A stretch of DNA of 64,000 bases, taken from Rhodococcus sp. 14-2483-1-2 (GTDB lineage Bacteria > Actinomycetota > Actinomycetes > Mycobacteriales > Mycobacteriaceae). Both the position numbers and the translations under genes were made by a program. The notes under the pieces are model-generated. The model made no database searches. It worked only from the letters and a program-made list of their open reading frames with translations, and was not told the origin of the DNA. Of this stretch, positions 16,863-24,127 are shown one piece after another. Position 1 is the first letter of the stretch; every line of letters begins with the position of its first letter. Location: positions 1 to 64,000 of the forward strand of contig NZ_NPFW01000020.1 in the NCBI RefSeq assembly GCF_002259405.1, given 5' to 3'.

Positions 16863-17897
16863 ATGACAGGTCTGGGTGGTCTCAATCCGTCGCCGACGTC
16901 GCTCACGCTCGGCCTGGTTCAGCAGCAGATTCCGCTGATCACGAGCATGGACGATGTGAACGCGACGACCGATCGTGTGTGCAGGCAGTTACACGAGGCG
17001 AAGGCCGGCTTCTCGGCGCTCGACCTCGTGGTGTTCCCCGAGTACTCGCTGCACGGTCTGCGCAAGTCGTCGTGGGCGTCCGACGAGGTGATGTGTGACA
17101 TGGACGGTCCACAGGTGGAGCGGTTGCGCGACGCGTGCCGTGAGTCGGCAGTGTGGGGGTGTTTCAGCATCATGGAACGTAACCCCGGCGGAGCGCCGTT
17201 CAACTCCGGAATCATCGTCGACGACCGAGGTGACATCGCGCTGTACGTCCGCAAACTGCATCCCTGGACGCCCAAGGAGCCGTGGGAGCCCGGCGACATC
17301 GGCCTACCGGTCTGTCCAGGTCCCAAGGGGTCGGTGCTGTCGCTGTTGATCTGCCACGACGGAATGTTTCCCGAGATGGCGCGGGAGGCGAGCTACCGCG
17401 GTGCCAACGTGCTGCTGCGCACGGCCGGGTACAAGTTTCCGCTGCGGCAGTCCTGGCGTATCACCAACGAGGCCAATGCCTTTCACAATTTGGCGTACAC
17501 GGCGTCGGTGTGTCTGGCGGGGGAGGACGGCAACGGCATCCCGTCGATGGGCGAGGCGATGGTGTGCGACTACGAAGGAACGATCGTCGAGCGCGGCGAT
17601 TCGACACCCGATCGGGTGGTGACCGTGTCGATCGAGCCGGCCAGGGCGGATGCGGCACGTCGCGAGTGGGGAGTGGAGAACAACATCTATCAACTGGGTC
17701 ATCGTGGGTACACCGCGCTCGATGGAGGGGCGCGCGATTGCCCGTACACCTACGTTCGCGACCTCGCCGACGGAACCTACCGAGTGCCGTGGGAGGACGA
17801 GGTTCGCATCGTCGACGGGACCTCGGAGGGGTACGGACCCCCGCGTCGGCTCGGCAGCGCAACCGATTCCGCGCGGGCCGGTCTGCGCGGGGAGTAA
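16863..17897 (+). CDS. AmiF-type formamidase (nitrilase superfamily)
   Basis: A 344-aa nitrilase-fold amidohydrolase with the catalytic triad E60 (VVFPEYS), K131 (VRKLHPW) and C164 (LICHDGMFPE). The motifs KLHPWTPKEPWEPGD and CHDGMFPEMAREASYRG are characteristic of aliphatic amidase/formamidase (AmiE/AmiF), and triad spacing is close to that of AmiF formamidases. The expected reaction is formamide to formate and ammonia, or a related short amide. It is the first gene of the LacI-controlled cluster, with the palindromic operator 30 bases upstream. In this setting it could remove formamide or release ammonia late in pyridine ring degradation. The C-terminal 40 residues (after about 300) are less conserved. 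Start ATG at 16863. Confidence 0.88.
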   Translation: MTGLGGLNPSPTSLTLGLVQQQIPLITSMDDVNATTDRVCRQLHEAKAGFSALDLVVFPEYSLHGLRKSSWASDEVMCDMDGPQVERLRDACRESAVWGCFSIMERNPGGAPFNSGIIVDDRGDIALYVRKLHPWTPKEPWEPGDIGLPVCPGPKGSVLSLLICHDGMFPEMAREASYRGANVLLRTAGYKFPLRQSWRITNEANAFHNLAYTASVCLAGEDGNGIPSMGEAMVCDYEGTIVERGDSTPDRVVTVSIEPARADAARREWGVENNIYQLGHRGYTALDGGARDCPYTYVRDLADGTYRVPWEDEVRIVDGTSEGYGPPRRLGSATDSARAGLRGE

Positions 17898-18005
17898 GGC
17901 GGAGGTTACGCGACCCGTGCCCGTGTAACGGTGCCATTAATTGGTTCCGGATTTGTCGCCCAAAGCTCGACATCGACTGAGAAACCCCTCTATCGTCAGA
18001 GCAAC

Positions 18006-18031
18006 GCAATCGGTTGCACGACCGGTTGCAC
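18006..18031. promoter_or_regulatory. Second LacI-type operator, with direct repeat
   Basis: GCAA-TCGG-TTGC at 18006-18017 matches 11 of 12 bases of the core of the operator at 16816-16833. It overlaps a tandem of CGGTTGCAC (18011-18019 and 18023-18031, 12-base period). It lies 26-51 bases before the flavin reductase start at 18057, suggesting a second repressed promoter for the 18057-27613 genes. Confidence 0.6.
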
Positions 18032-18056
18032 AGCAAGCGAAAGAAGGCTCGTTTCG

Positions 18057-18689
18057 ATGACTTCCCAGGTAGGCGACTCTCTGGAGCTCACGGATCGCAC
18101 CCGCCACGACATCGAATCGATGTCGTCGGGGGATGTGTACAAACTGCTGTCCTGCGCGGTACAGCCTCGTCCGATCGCATGGATCTCGACCGTTTCCGGC
18201 GACGGCGTCCGCAACCTGGCACCGTTCAGCTTCTTCAACGTCGCCTCGCGCAATCCGGCAACGCTGATGATCTCCATCGGTGAACGCATCGGGTTCCCCG
18301 GTGAGTTCAAGGACACACTGGTCAACATTCGCGACACGGGCGAATTCGTCGTCAACATTCCGTCCGCAGACACCGTGGATGCGGTGACCGCGAGTTTCGC
18401 CACCGTCGATGCGGAGGTCGACGAATTCGAGCTCTCGCACATGACCGCGGTACCGTCGGTGTCGGTCGAGGCCCCGTCGGTGCTCGAATCCCTGGTCTCT
18501 CTCGAATGCCGCACGATGCAGGAAATTGCACTCGGCACGGACACTCTGGTGTTGGGGACCGTGACGGCGGTGACCAGTAGGCCTGGCCTGCTCACTGCCG
18601 ACCTGCACGTCGATACTCTCGAACACCGTTTTCTCGGCAGGCTGGCGGGCCCGTTCTACACCACCGACATGAACCGGGTGGCGCAGTGA
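18057..18689 (+). CDS. Flavin reductase-like (FMN-binding split-barrel) protein
   Basis: A 210-aa protein of the DIM6/NTAB flavin reductase family. The segment VQPRPIAWISTVSGDGVRNLAPFSFFNVASRNPATLMIS is the typical FMN-binding start, followed by the KDTLVNIRDTGEFVVNI and AHxxE-type positions. It would reduce FMN with NAD(P)H for a partner oxygenase, or bind FMN itself. The neighbouring NicC-like hydroxylase is normally self-sufficient, so the partner is not obvious. It probably starts its own transcript from the operator region at 18006-18031, and its stop overlaps the next gene (GTGA at 18686). Confidence 0.85.
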   Translation: MTSQVGDSLELTDRTRHDIESMSSGDVYKLLSCAVQPRPIAWISTVSGDGVRNLAPFSFFNVASRNPATLMISIGERIGFPGEFKDTLVNIRDTGEFVVNIPSADTVDAVTASFATVDAEVDEFELSHMTAVPSVSVEAPSVLESLVSLECRTMQEIALGTDTLVLGTVTAVTSRPGLLTADLHVDTLEHRFLGRLAGPFYTTDMNRVAQ

Positions 18690-19579
18690 CCGCCTCGGCT
18701 CGGCTGCGCGGCGTCGACACCGAGTCGGTTGTCGATACGTTCGATATCGCTGTGGTGCAGACCGGTTCGCGAATCGGAGCCTGGCAGCAGAACATCGACG
18801 CGGTGCGCGCAGAGGTGCAGGCTCTCGCCGCGAGCGGGTCGAAGGTGATCGTTCTGCCCGAATTGTTCGCCAGTGGTTACGATCTCGACGGCATCGAAAC
18901 CATGGCAGAGTCCGTACCCGGTCGAACGTCGACCGCACTCGGAGCGCTGGCCGCCGAGACCGACACGGTTCTGGTGACGGCCATCGCGTTTCGTGATGCC
19001 GACGGAATCGTCTTCGACAGCTCGCTCGTCGTGGGGCCGGGCGGCCTGATCGCTCTGGGACACAAGCGCTTTCTGTGGGACCGAGAGAAATCGGTGTTCA
19101 CTCCTGGCGCTGAGAGCGGACTGCTGGTCAGCACTCCGTTCGGCACCATCGGCGTCGTGATCTGCTACGAGGCAGGGTTTCCCGAGACGGTCCGCGACCT
19201 CGTCCAGCGAGGAGCCGATGTGATCGCCGTACCGTCGGCCTTCGGGCACGTCCGTTTGCACGTATGGAAGCTGCTCACCCGCTCCCGCGCACTCGAGAAC
19301 GGCGTCGTCGTCGCGGCCGCCGGACTCACCGGACAAACCGGCGACGGCCCACGGTTCGCGGGCCACAGCGTCATCGTCGGACCACAGGGGCGCACCATCG
19401 TCGAGATGGACGAGAGCGTCGGATCGGTGTCGGCAACAGTGACTCGCCGCGAGTTGCTCGACGCACGCGACGAAGTCCCCTATCTGAAAGACCTTGCCCG
19501 ACTGGGCGGTATCACCGAGACACGAACGACCGAGAACGATCACGAGAGGAACCGAGATGTTCGATCTGCGATCAGCTGA
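18686..19579 (+). CDS. Nitrilase-superfamily carbon-nitrogen hydrolase
   Basis: A 297-aa nitrilase-fold hydrolase with catalytic E59 (VLPELFASGYD), K127 (GHKRFLWDREK) and C160 (VVICYEAGFPE). It resembles the N-carbamoylputrescine/omega-amidase branch rather than the AmiF branch of the neighbour at 16863. The GTG at 18686 overlaps the flavin reductase stop, and the 3' end overlaps the next gene by 23 bases, so it is embedded in the operon. In a pathway that passes through N-formylmaleamate it is the best candidate for cleaving that intermediate or maleamate; this is an inference from context, not from sequence alone. Confidence 0.87.
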   Translation: MTASARLRGVDTESVVDTFDIAVVQTGSRIGAWQQNIDAVRAEVQALAASGSKVIVLPELFASGYDLDGIETMAESVPGRTSTALGALAAETDTVLVTAIAFRDADGIVFDSSLVVGPGGLIALGHKRFLWDREKSVFTPGAESGLLVSTPFGTIGVVICYEAGFPETVRDLVQRGADVIAVPSAFGHVRLHVWKLLTRSRALENGVVVAAAGLTGQTGDGPRFAGHSVIVGPQGRTIVEMDESVGSVSATVTRRELLDARDEVPYLKDLARLGGITETRTTENDHERNRDVRSAIS

Positions 19580-20588
19580 TCTGTTGCGCGCCTTCACCCG
19601 TCAGCTCGAGCTGTGCAAAGTTCGGCCCGGAGAGCAGGTGGTCATTCTCGCGGAACCGTCGAGCCGCGGTGATTACGTCTCGGCTGCGTTCGGGGCGGCT
19701 CAGAGTTTGGGCGCACAGGTACTCTCGGCCACCGTTCCCGGCGGCAGTCCGGCACCGATGCCGAGCACCCACACCGGTGCGGGCCCCGGTCTGGTGTCGG
19801 TCATGAACAGTTCGGTCGCACAGGACATGCTCAAGGGAGCCGACCTGGTGGTCGATCTGACCAGCGAGGGCTTCATCCACGCGCCCATCCAGCAGGAGAT
19901 CCTGGCCGCAGGAACGCGCATCATCTTCGTGTGCGACGCCCCGGACGTGCTCATCAGGAACATGCCGCAGGACGGAGACAAGGAACGGGTGCAGGCCGGC
20001 GTCGATCTGATCCGCAACGGTTCGACCATGCGCATCACCAACGAGGCCGGCACCGATCTCACCGTGCAACTGAGCAATTCGCAGCCCGAGTTCCAGGTGG
20101 GCTTCGCCGACGACAAGGGACGCTGGGACCACTGGCCGTCCACCATGGTGCTGTGTTGGCCGGAGATCTCCAACGGACAGATCGTGTTGTCCGAGGGAGA
20201 CATCCTGCTGCCGTTCAAGGAATACGTCCGCGACAGGACGACACTCGCCGTCACCAACGGCCATATCGACGAGGTCACCGGCGGCGCAGAAGCGGCACTG
20301 CTCAACATGTTCTTCGACGACTCCAACGACAAGTGGGCGCGCTACCTGTCCCACATGGGCTGGGGGTTGATGAAGACCGGCGACTGGTTCGCGGCCGCGA
20401 TGTACGGCAAGGACGACATCATGGGCATGGACGCCCGAGCGTTCGCAGGCAGCTTCCTGTGGTCCACCGGCCCGCACCCCGTACTCGGCCGAGACTCCTA
20501 CGCACACCTCGACATCGGGATGCGCGCCTGCACCGTATCCATCGACGGCATCGACGTCGTCACCGAAGGTCGATTGGTGGAGAACTGA
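19557..20588 (+). CDS. 2,5-dihydroxypyridine 5,6-dioxygenase-like (NicX-type, M29-like fold)
   Basis: A 343-aa protein related to M29-type aminopeptidases and the NicX extradiol-like dioxygenases. The candidate Fe(II) ligands are H266 (YLSHMGWG) and the H317-x-D319 pair (AHLDIG), positions nearly equal to the ligands I recall for NicX. NicX opens the ring of 2,5-dihydroxypyridine to N-formylmaleamate. The length also agrees. The ATG at 19557 has AGAGGA a few bases upstream and overlaps the nitrilase gene by 23 bases. It is directly followed, one base later, by the NicC-like hydroxylase gene that would make its substrate. A plain aminopeptidase is the main alternative, but the context argues against it. 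Confidence 0.82.
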   Translation: MFDLRSADLLRAFTRQLELCKVRPGEQVVILAEPSSRGDYVSAAFGAAQSLGAQVLSATVPGGSPAPMPSTHTGAGPGLVSVMNSSVAQDMLKGADLVVDLTSEGFIHAPIQQEILAAGTRIIFVCDAPDVLIRNMPQDGDKERVQAGVDLIRNGSTMRITNEAGTDLTVQLSNSQPEFQVGFADDKGRWDHWPSTMVLCWPEISNGQIVLSEGDILLPFKEYVRDRTTLAVTNGHIDEVTGGAEAALLNMFFDDSNDKWARYLSHMGWGLMKTGDWFAAAMYGKDDIMGMDARAFAGSFLWSTGPHPVLGRDSYAHLDIGMRACTVSIDGIDVVTEGRLVEN

Positions 20589-20589
20589 C

Positions 20590-21849
20590 ATGGCACCGAT
20601 CGAAGTGGTCGTCGCAGGCGGCGGCCTGGGCGGGCTGACCGCGGCGCTCTCGCTGCGGCACAGGGGAATCCAGGTAACGGTACTCGAAGCTGCCGCCGAG
20701 CTGGGCGAGGTCGGCGCAGGCATCCAGACCGCTCCGAACGCCAGCCGCATCCTCATCGCCCTCGGTATGCGCGAGAAGCTCGAAGCGATCAAGACCGAGC
20801 CGATGGATCAGGTGCGCAGGCGGTGGGAGAACGGCAAGGTCATCGCGCTCACCGCACTCGGCGAGTACTGCAAGAAAACGTTCAACGCGCCGTACTGGCA
20901 CTACCACCGCGCAGACCTGCACTCCGCCATCCACGCGCAGTGCCTCGACCCCGACGGCCCCGGCCCGGTCGTGGTGTTCGAGACCGACGCGAAGGTCGTC
21001 GAGGTCGATCGCACCGACCCGATGCGGCCCGTCGCGGTCACCGGAGCGGGACGTCGGTACGAATCGGATCTGCTCATCGGAGCCGACGGAATCCGATCGA
21101 CGGTGCGCGATCTCATCGGTCTGCCCGACACGCTGGTGTTCTCCGGCGAAATGGCATACCGCGCACTCATTCCGGGTGATCGCATCGTCAAGGATCCGGC
21201 CACCCGCTGGCTCGTCGACCGATACCAGAGCACAATCTGGTACGGACCCGACCGACACCTGGTGCACTACATGATTCGTGACGGCGAATACCTCAATGTC
21301 GTTGCGCTGGCACCGTGTACCGACGAGGTCCGCGACGGTGGACCACGGCTCGTCGGACCCGAGGAACTGATGGCGACGTTCCCGGACTGGGACGACCGTG
21401 CCCACGCGATGCTGTCCAAGGCCGACGAGAACGTGCTGTGCCAGGCGCTCTACTACCGCAGGCCCGACCCGCGTTGGACCGACGGCCGCGTCGCGCTGCT
21501 GGGTGATGCCTGCCACGCCATGCTGCCGTACCAGGCGCAAGGTGCCTCGCAGGCCATGGAGGACGCCGCCGTGCTGGCCGAGGAACTCGCGAAGGTGACC
21601 GCGAGCGGAATCGACGACGCGTTGGCGCGCTACGTCTTTCGCCGGGCCCGACACGCGCGGATGGTGCAGGACGCGAGCCTGCAGAACAAGACCTTCTACC
21701 ACATACCCGATGGACCCGAGCAGCAGAAGCGGGACGCGACACTGGCGTCGTTCGATGGGGAGTCCGACATCTCGTACGACTGGCTGTGGAGCGGTACACC
21801 GCTCGACGACAGCGACGACGAGAAATTCCATTACTCGTTCGTCCGATGA
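20590..21849 (+). CDS. FAD-dependent monooxygenase, 6-hydroxynicotinate 3-monooxygenase-like (NicC type)
   Basis: A 419-aa class A flavoprotein monooxygenase. The FAD Rossmann motif GGGLGGLTAAL is at about residues 10-20, the central DLLIGADGIRS (DG motif) at about residue 157, and the ribityl-binding RVALLGDACHAM at about 300-310. Overall architecture and length resemble salicylate hydroxylase and NicC, which hydroxylate with loss of CO2 (6-hydroxynicotinate to 2,5-dihydroxypyridine). Its position between the NicX-like gene and the molybdenum hydroxylase genes supports that role. The C-terminus contains RRARHARMVQDASLQNK, common in this family. It is coupled to the MFS gene by an ATGA overlap. 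Confidence 0.87.
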   Translation: MAPIEVVVAGGGLGGLTAALSLRHRGIQVTVLEAAAELGEVGAGIQTAPNASRILIALGMREKLEAIKTEPMDQVRRRWENGKVIALTALGEYCKKTFNAPYWHYHRADLHSAIHAQCLDPDGPGPVVVFETDAKVVEVDRTDPMRPVAVTGAGRRYESDLLIGADGIRSTVRDLIGLPDTLVFSGEMAYRALIPGDRIVKDPATRWLVDRYQSTIWYGPDRHLVHYMIRDGEYLNVVALAPCTDEVRDGGPRLVGPEELMATFPDWDDRAHAMLSKADENVLCQALYYRRPDPRWTDGRVALLGDACHAMLPYQAQGASQAMEDAAVLAEELAKVTASGIDDALARYVFRRARHARMVQDASLQNKTFYHIPDGPEQQKRDATLASFDGESDISYDWLWSGTPLDDSDDEKFHYSFVR

Positions 21850-23276
21850 CGACCTCGGACCACAACACCGCGCCGGAGGCTGCGATGAAGACTGGTGATC
21901 AGGTAGTACAGGAACTCCCCTGGAAATGGGGTGTGCAGGGCAAGATCTTCATCATCGGCGGGCTGGGTTACATGTTCGACGCCTGGGACGTGGCGCTGAA
22001 CGGCTTCTTGACGCCGCTGCTCGGAAGTTACTGGGATCTGTCCCAGGCCGAGCGCGGGCTCGTCGCCACCGGCAACCTGATCGGCATGGCCGTCGGAGCC
22101 GTCGTGTGGGGAACGATCGCCGACCGAGTCGGGCGAAAACGCGCATTCTCGTTGACGTTGTTGATCTTTGCGCTGTTCTCGGTCCTGGGTGCTTTCGCGC
22201 CGAGCTTCGAGATCTTCATCGTTCTGCGGTTCCTCGCAGGGTTCGGCCTCGGCGGCTGCATCCCGGTGGACTACGCGTTGGTCAGCGAATTCTCGCCACG
22301 CCGCATTCGCGGCAAGATTCTGTCCGCGATGGACGTCTGGTGGCCGATCGGTGCCACCATCTGCGGCGTCGTCGCAACACTTCTGGTCCCGATCGACGGT
22401 GATGTTCGCTGGCGCTACATGCTGCTGTTCATGGTTCTGCCTGCGCTGCTGCTGTTCTGGGTCCGACGCGGTATCCCGGAGTCGCCCATCTACCTCGCCA
22501 AGGTCGGCCGAGAAGCCGAGGCTCGCGCCGTCATCGACGACATGGTGACGCGCACCGGATCCGAGGCCGTCGAGTACGTCATCGTCGCCGATACCGCACC
22601 GAAGGGTCCGGGCGGCATGAAAGCTGCTCTGACACAGCTCAAATCGGTCTGGCGTTACAGCCCGCGCATCACCGCCGCAGCCTGGATGCTGTTCGTGTCC
22701 ATCATGCTGCTCTACTACGCAGCGCTGAGCTGGATGCCGTCCATCCTCCGCGCCGAGGGCTACGGAGAGTTCGCAGCCTTCGCCGGTACGACGCTCATGA
22801 CCGGAGTCGGCATCGTCGGTGTGCTCACCTCGGCGTTCATCGTGGAGATCTTCGGACGCAAGTGGGTCATCGGGCTGTCCGGCCCGATCGCGGGTAGCGC
22901 GCTGGTCATGTTCGCCGTCATGCTCGACATCCAATCGGCTGCACTGATCTGGCTCGGCATCTTCGGCTTCGTCATCCAGCTGACCATCCCGGTGCTGTAC
23001 TGCTACGTCTCGGAGTTGTATCCCACCAACATCCGCGCCTCGGGATTCGGGTACGCCTCCTCGGTCAGTCGGGTGGCCACCGGCTTCGCGCCACTGCTCT
23101 TCGGCTCGGTGATGTGGCCGATCCTGGGTCTGCCGTTGACCTTCGGCATCGTCACCGCGTTCGTGTTGTTCGCGGTGATCTGGATGGCGTACTTCGCACC
23201 CGAGACCAAGGGGCGCGAACTCGACACCCTCGTCGACGAACCCACCGAGGTAGTCGCAGGCGAGGCACGGGTCTGA
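21846..23276 (+). CDS. MFS transporter, aromatic/pyridine acid importer type
   Basis: A 476-aa major facilitator with about 12 membrane helices. The loop between helices 2 and 3 reads GTIADRVGRKRAF, and the helix 4 region RFLAGFGLGGCIPVDYALVSEFSPRRIRGK is typical of metabolite/H+ symporters of the sugar-porter/AAHS kind. The C-terminal PETKGRELD signature is also sugar-porter-like. Since it lies inside the operon between the NicC-like and molybdenum hydroxylase genes, it probably brings in the pathway substrate. The ATG at 21846 overlaps the upstream stop, and the stop shares a base with the next start (TGATG). Confidence 0.88.
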   Translation: MTTSDHNTAPEAAMKTGDQVVQELPWKWGVQGKIFIIGGLGYMFDAWDVALNGFLTPLLGSYWDLSQAERGLVATGNLIGMAVGAVVWGTIADRVGRKRAFSLTLLIFALFSVLGAFAPSFEIFIVLRFLAGFGLGGCIPVDYALVSEFSPRRIRGKILSAMDVWWPIGATICGVVATLLVPIDGDVRWRYMLLFMVLPALLLFWVRRGIPESPIYLAKVGREAEARAVIDDMVTRTGSEAVEYVIVADTAPKGPGGMKAALTQLKSVWRYSPRITAAAWMLFVSIMLLYYAALSWMPSILRAEGYGEFAAFAGTTLMTGVGIVGVLTSAFIVEIFGRKWVIGLSGPIAGSALVMFAVMLDIQSAALIWLGIFGFVIQLTIPVLYCYVSELYPTNIRASGFGYASSVSRVATGFAPLLFGSVMWPILGLPLTFGIVTAFVLFAVIWMAYFAPETKGRELDTLVDEPTEVVAGEARV

Positions 23277-24127
23277 TGAAGCCCGCACAGTTCGACTACC
23301 ACCGGGCGCGCGATGTCTCGGGTGCAGTGCGGCTGCTGTCCGAGCTGGGCGAGGACGCGAAGATCATCGCCGGAGGCCAGTCCCTGGTCGCCATGATGAA
23401 CTTCCGCCTCGCCCGGCCCGGGCACCTGGTCGACGTGGGTGGGTTGAACATTCTGCAGTACATCCGCCGAGAATCCGACGGCCTGCACATCGGGGCGCTC
23501 ACCACCCACCACGACGTCGAATCCGGCGACGTGGGAACGGACTTCGCCGTCCTTCGCGAGGCCATGCGGTGGGTCGGGCACTACCCGATCCGTACCCGCG
23601 GCACCGTCGGCGGCAGCATCGCCCATGCGGACGCCACCGCGGAATGGTGCTTGTTGGCCATCCTGCTCGACGCCCGCATCGTCGTCGAGAGCGTACGGGG
23701 GCGGCGAACCGTCGAGGCAGACTCGTTCTTCTTCGGGTACTACTCCACCGATCTCGCATTCGACGAGATGATCGTCGAGATCGTGTTCCCGAACCCGGCA
23801 CCACATGCTGCGGTGACCGAGTATGCCGAGCGACAGGGTGATTTTGCGATCGTGGGCGCGGCCGTATCCCTCGATCTGGACGGTGTGGCCGTGGTGGGTG
23901 GACGCGTCGCTCTCGCGGGAGTGGGCGCGACTCCCGTGCGATCGTCCGCCGGCGAGGCCGCGCTCGCGGCAGGAGGAACGTTCGCCGACTGCGCGGACGC
24001 CGCAGCCGAAGCACTGGAACTGGAGGACGAGGGCATGGTCACCGCCGAGTATCGACGCACCCTGGTGCGCACCTTGGTGGCCGAAGCCTGCAGCGACGCA
24101 CTGGTATCGCAGGGGGTGCCCACATGA
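23276..24127 (+). CDS. Molybdenum hydroxylase, FAD-binding medium subunit (CoxM type)
   Basis: A 283-aa FAD subunit of the xanthine oxidase/CO dehydrogenase family. The FAD-binding motif AGGQSLVAMMNFRLARP (about residues 33-49) and the second motif TRGTVGGSIAHADATAE (about 100-116) are both complete. It would pass electrons from the FeS subunit onward. It starts one base within the stop of the MFS gene and overlaps the large-subunit gene by ATGA. The M-L-S subunit order matches coxMSL/ndh-type nicotinate or other azaheterocycle hydroxylases of Gram-positive bacteria. Substrate specificity cannot be read from this subunit. Confidence 0.92.
   Translation: MKPAQFDYHRARDVSGAVRLLSELGEDAKIIAGGQSLVAMMNFRLARPGHLVDVGGLNILQYIRRESDGLHIGALTTHHDVESGDVGTDFAVLREAMRWVGHYPIRTRGTVGGSIAHADATAEWCLLAILLDARIVVESVRGRRTVEADSFFFGYYSTDLAFDEMIVEIVFPNPAPHAAVTEYAERQGDFAIVGAAVSLDLDGVAVVGGRVALAGVGATPVRSSAGEAALAAGGTFADCADAAAEALELEDEGMVTAEYRRTLVRTLVAEACSDALVSQGVPT

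Noticed and set aside
21831-23288. 485-codon minus-strand frame over the MFS gene
   Set aside because: Asp/Glu/His-rich antisense shadow of a clear 12-helix transporter.
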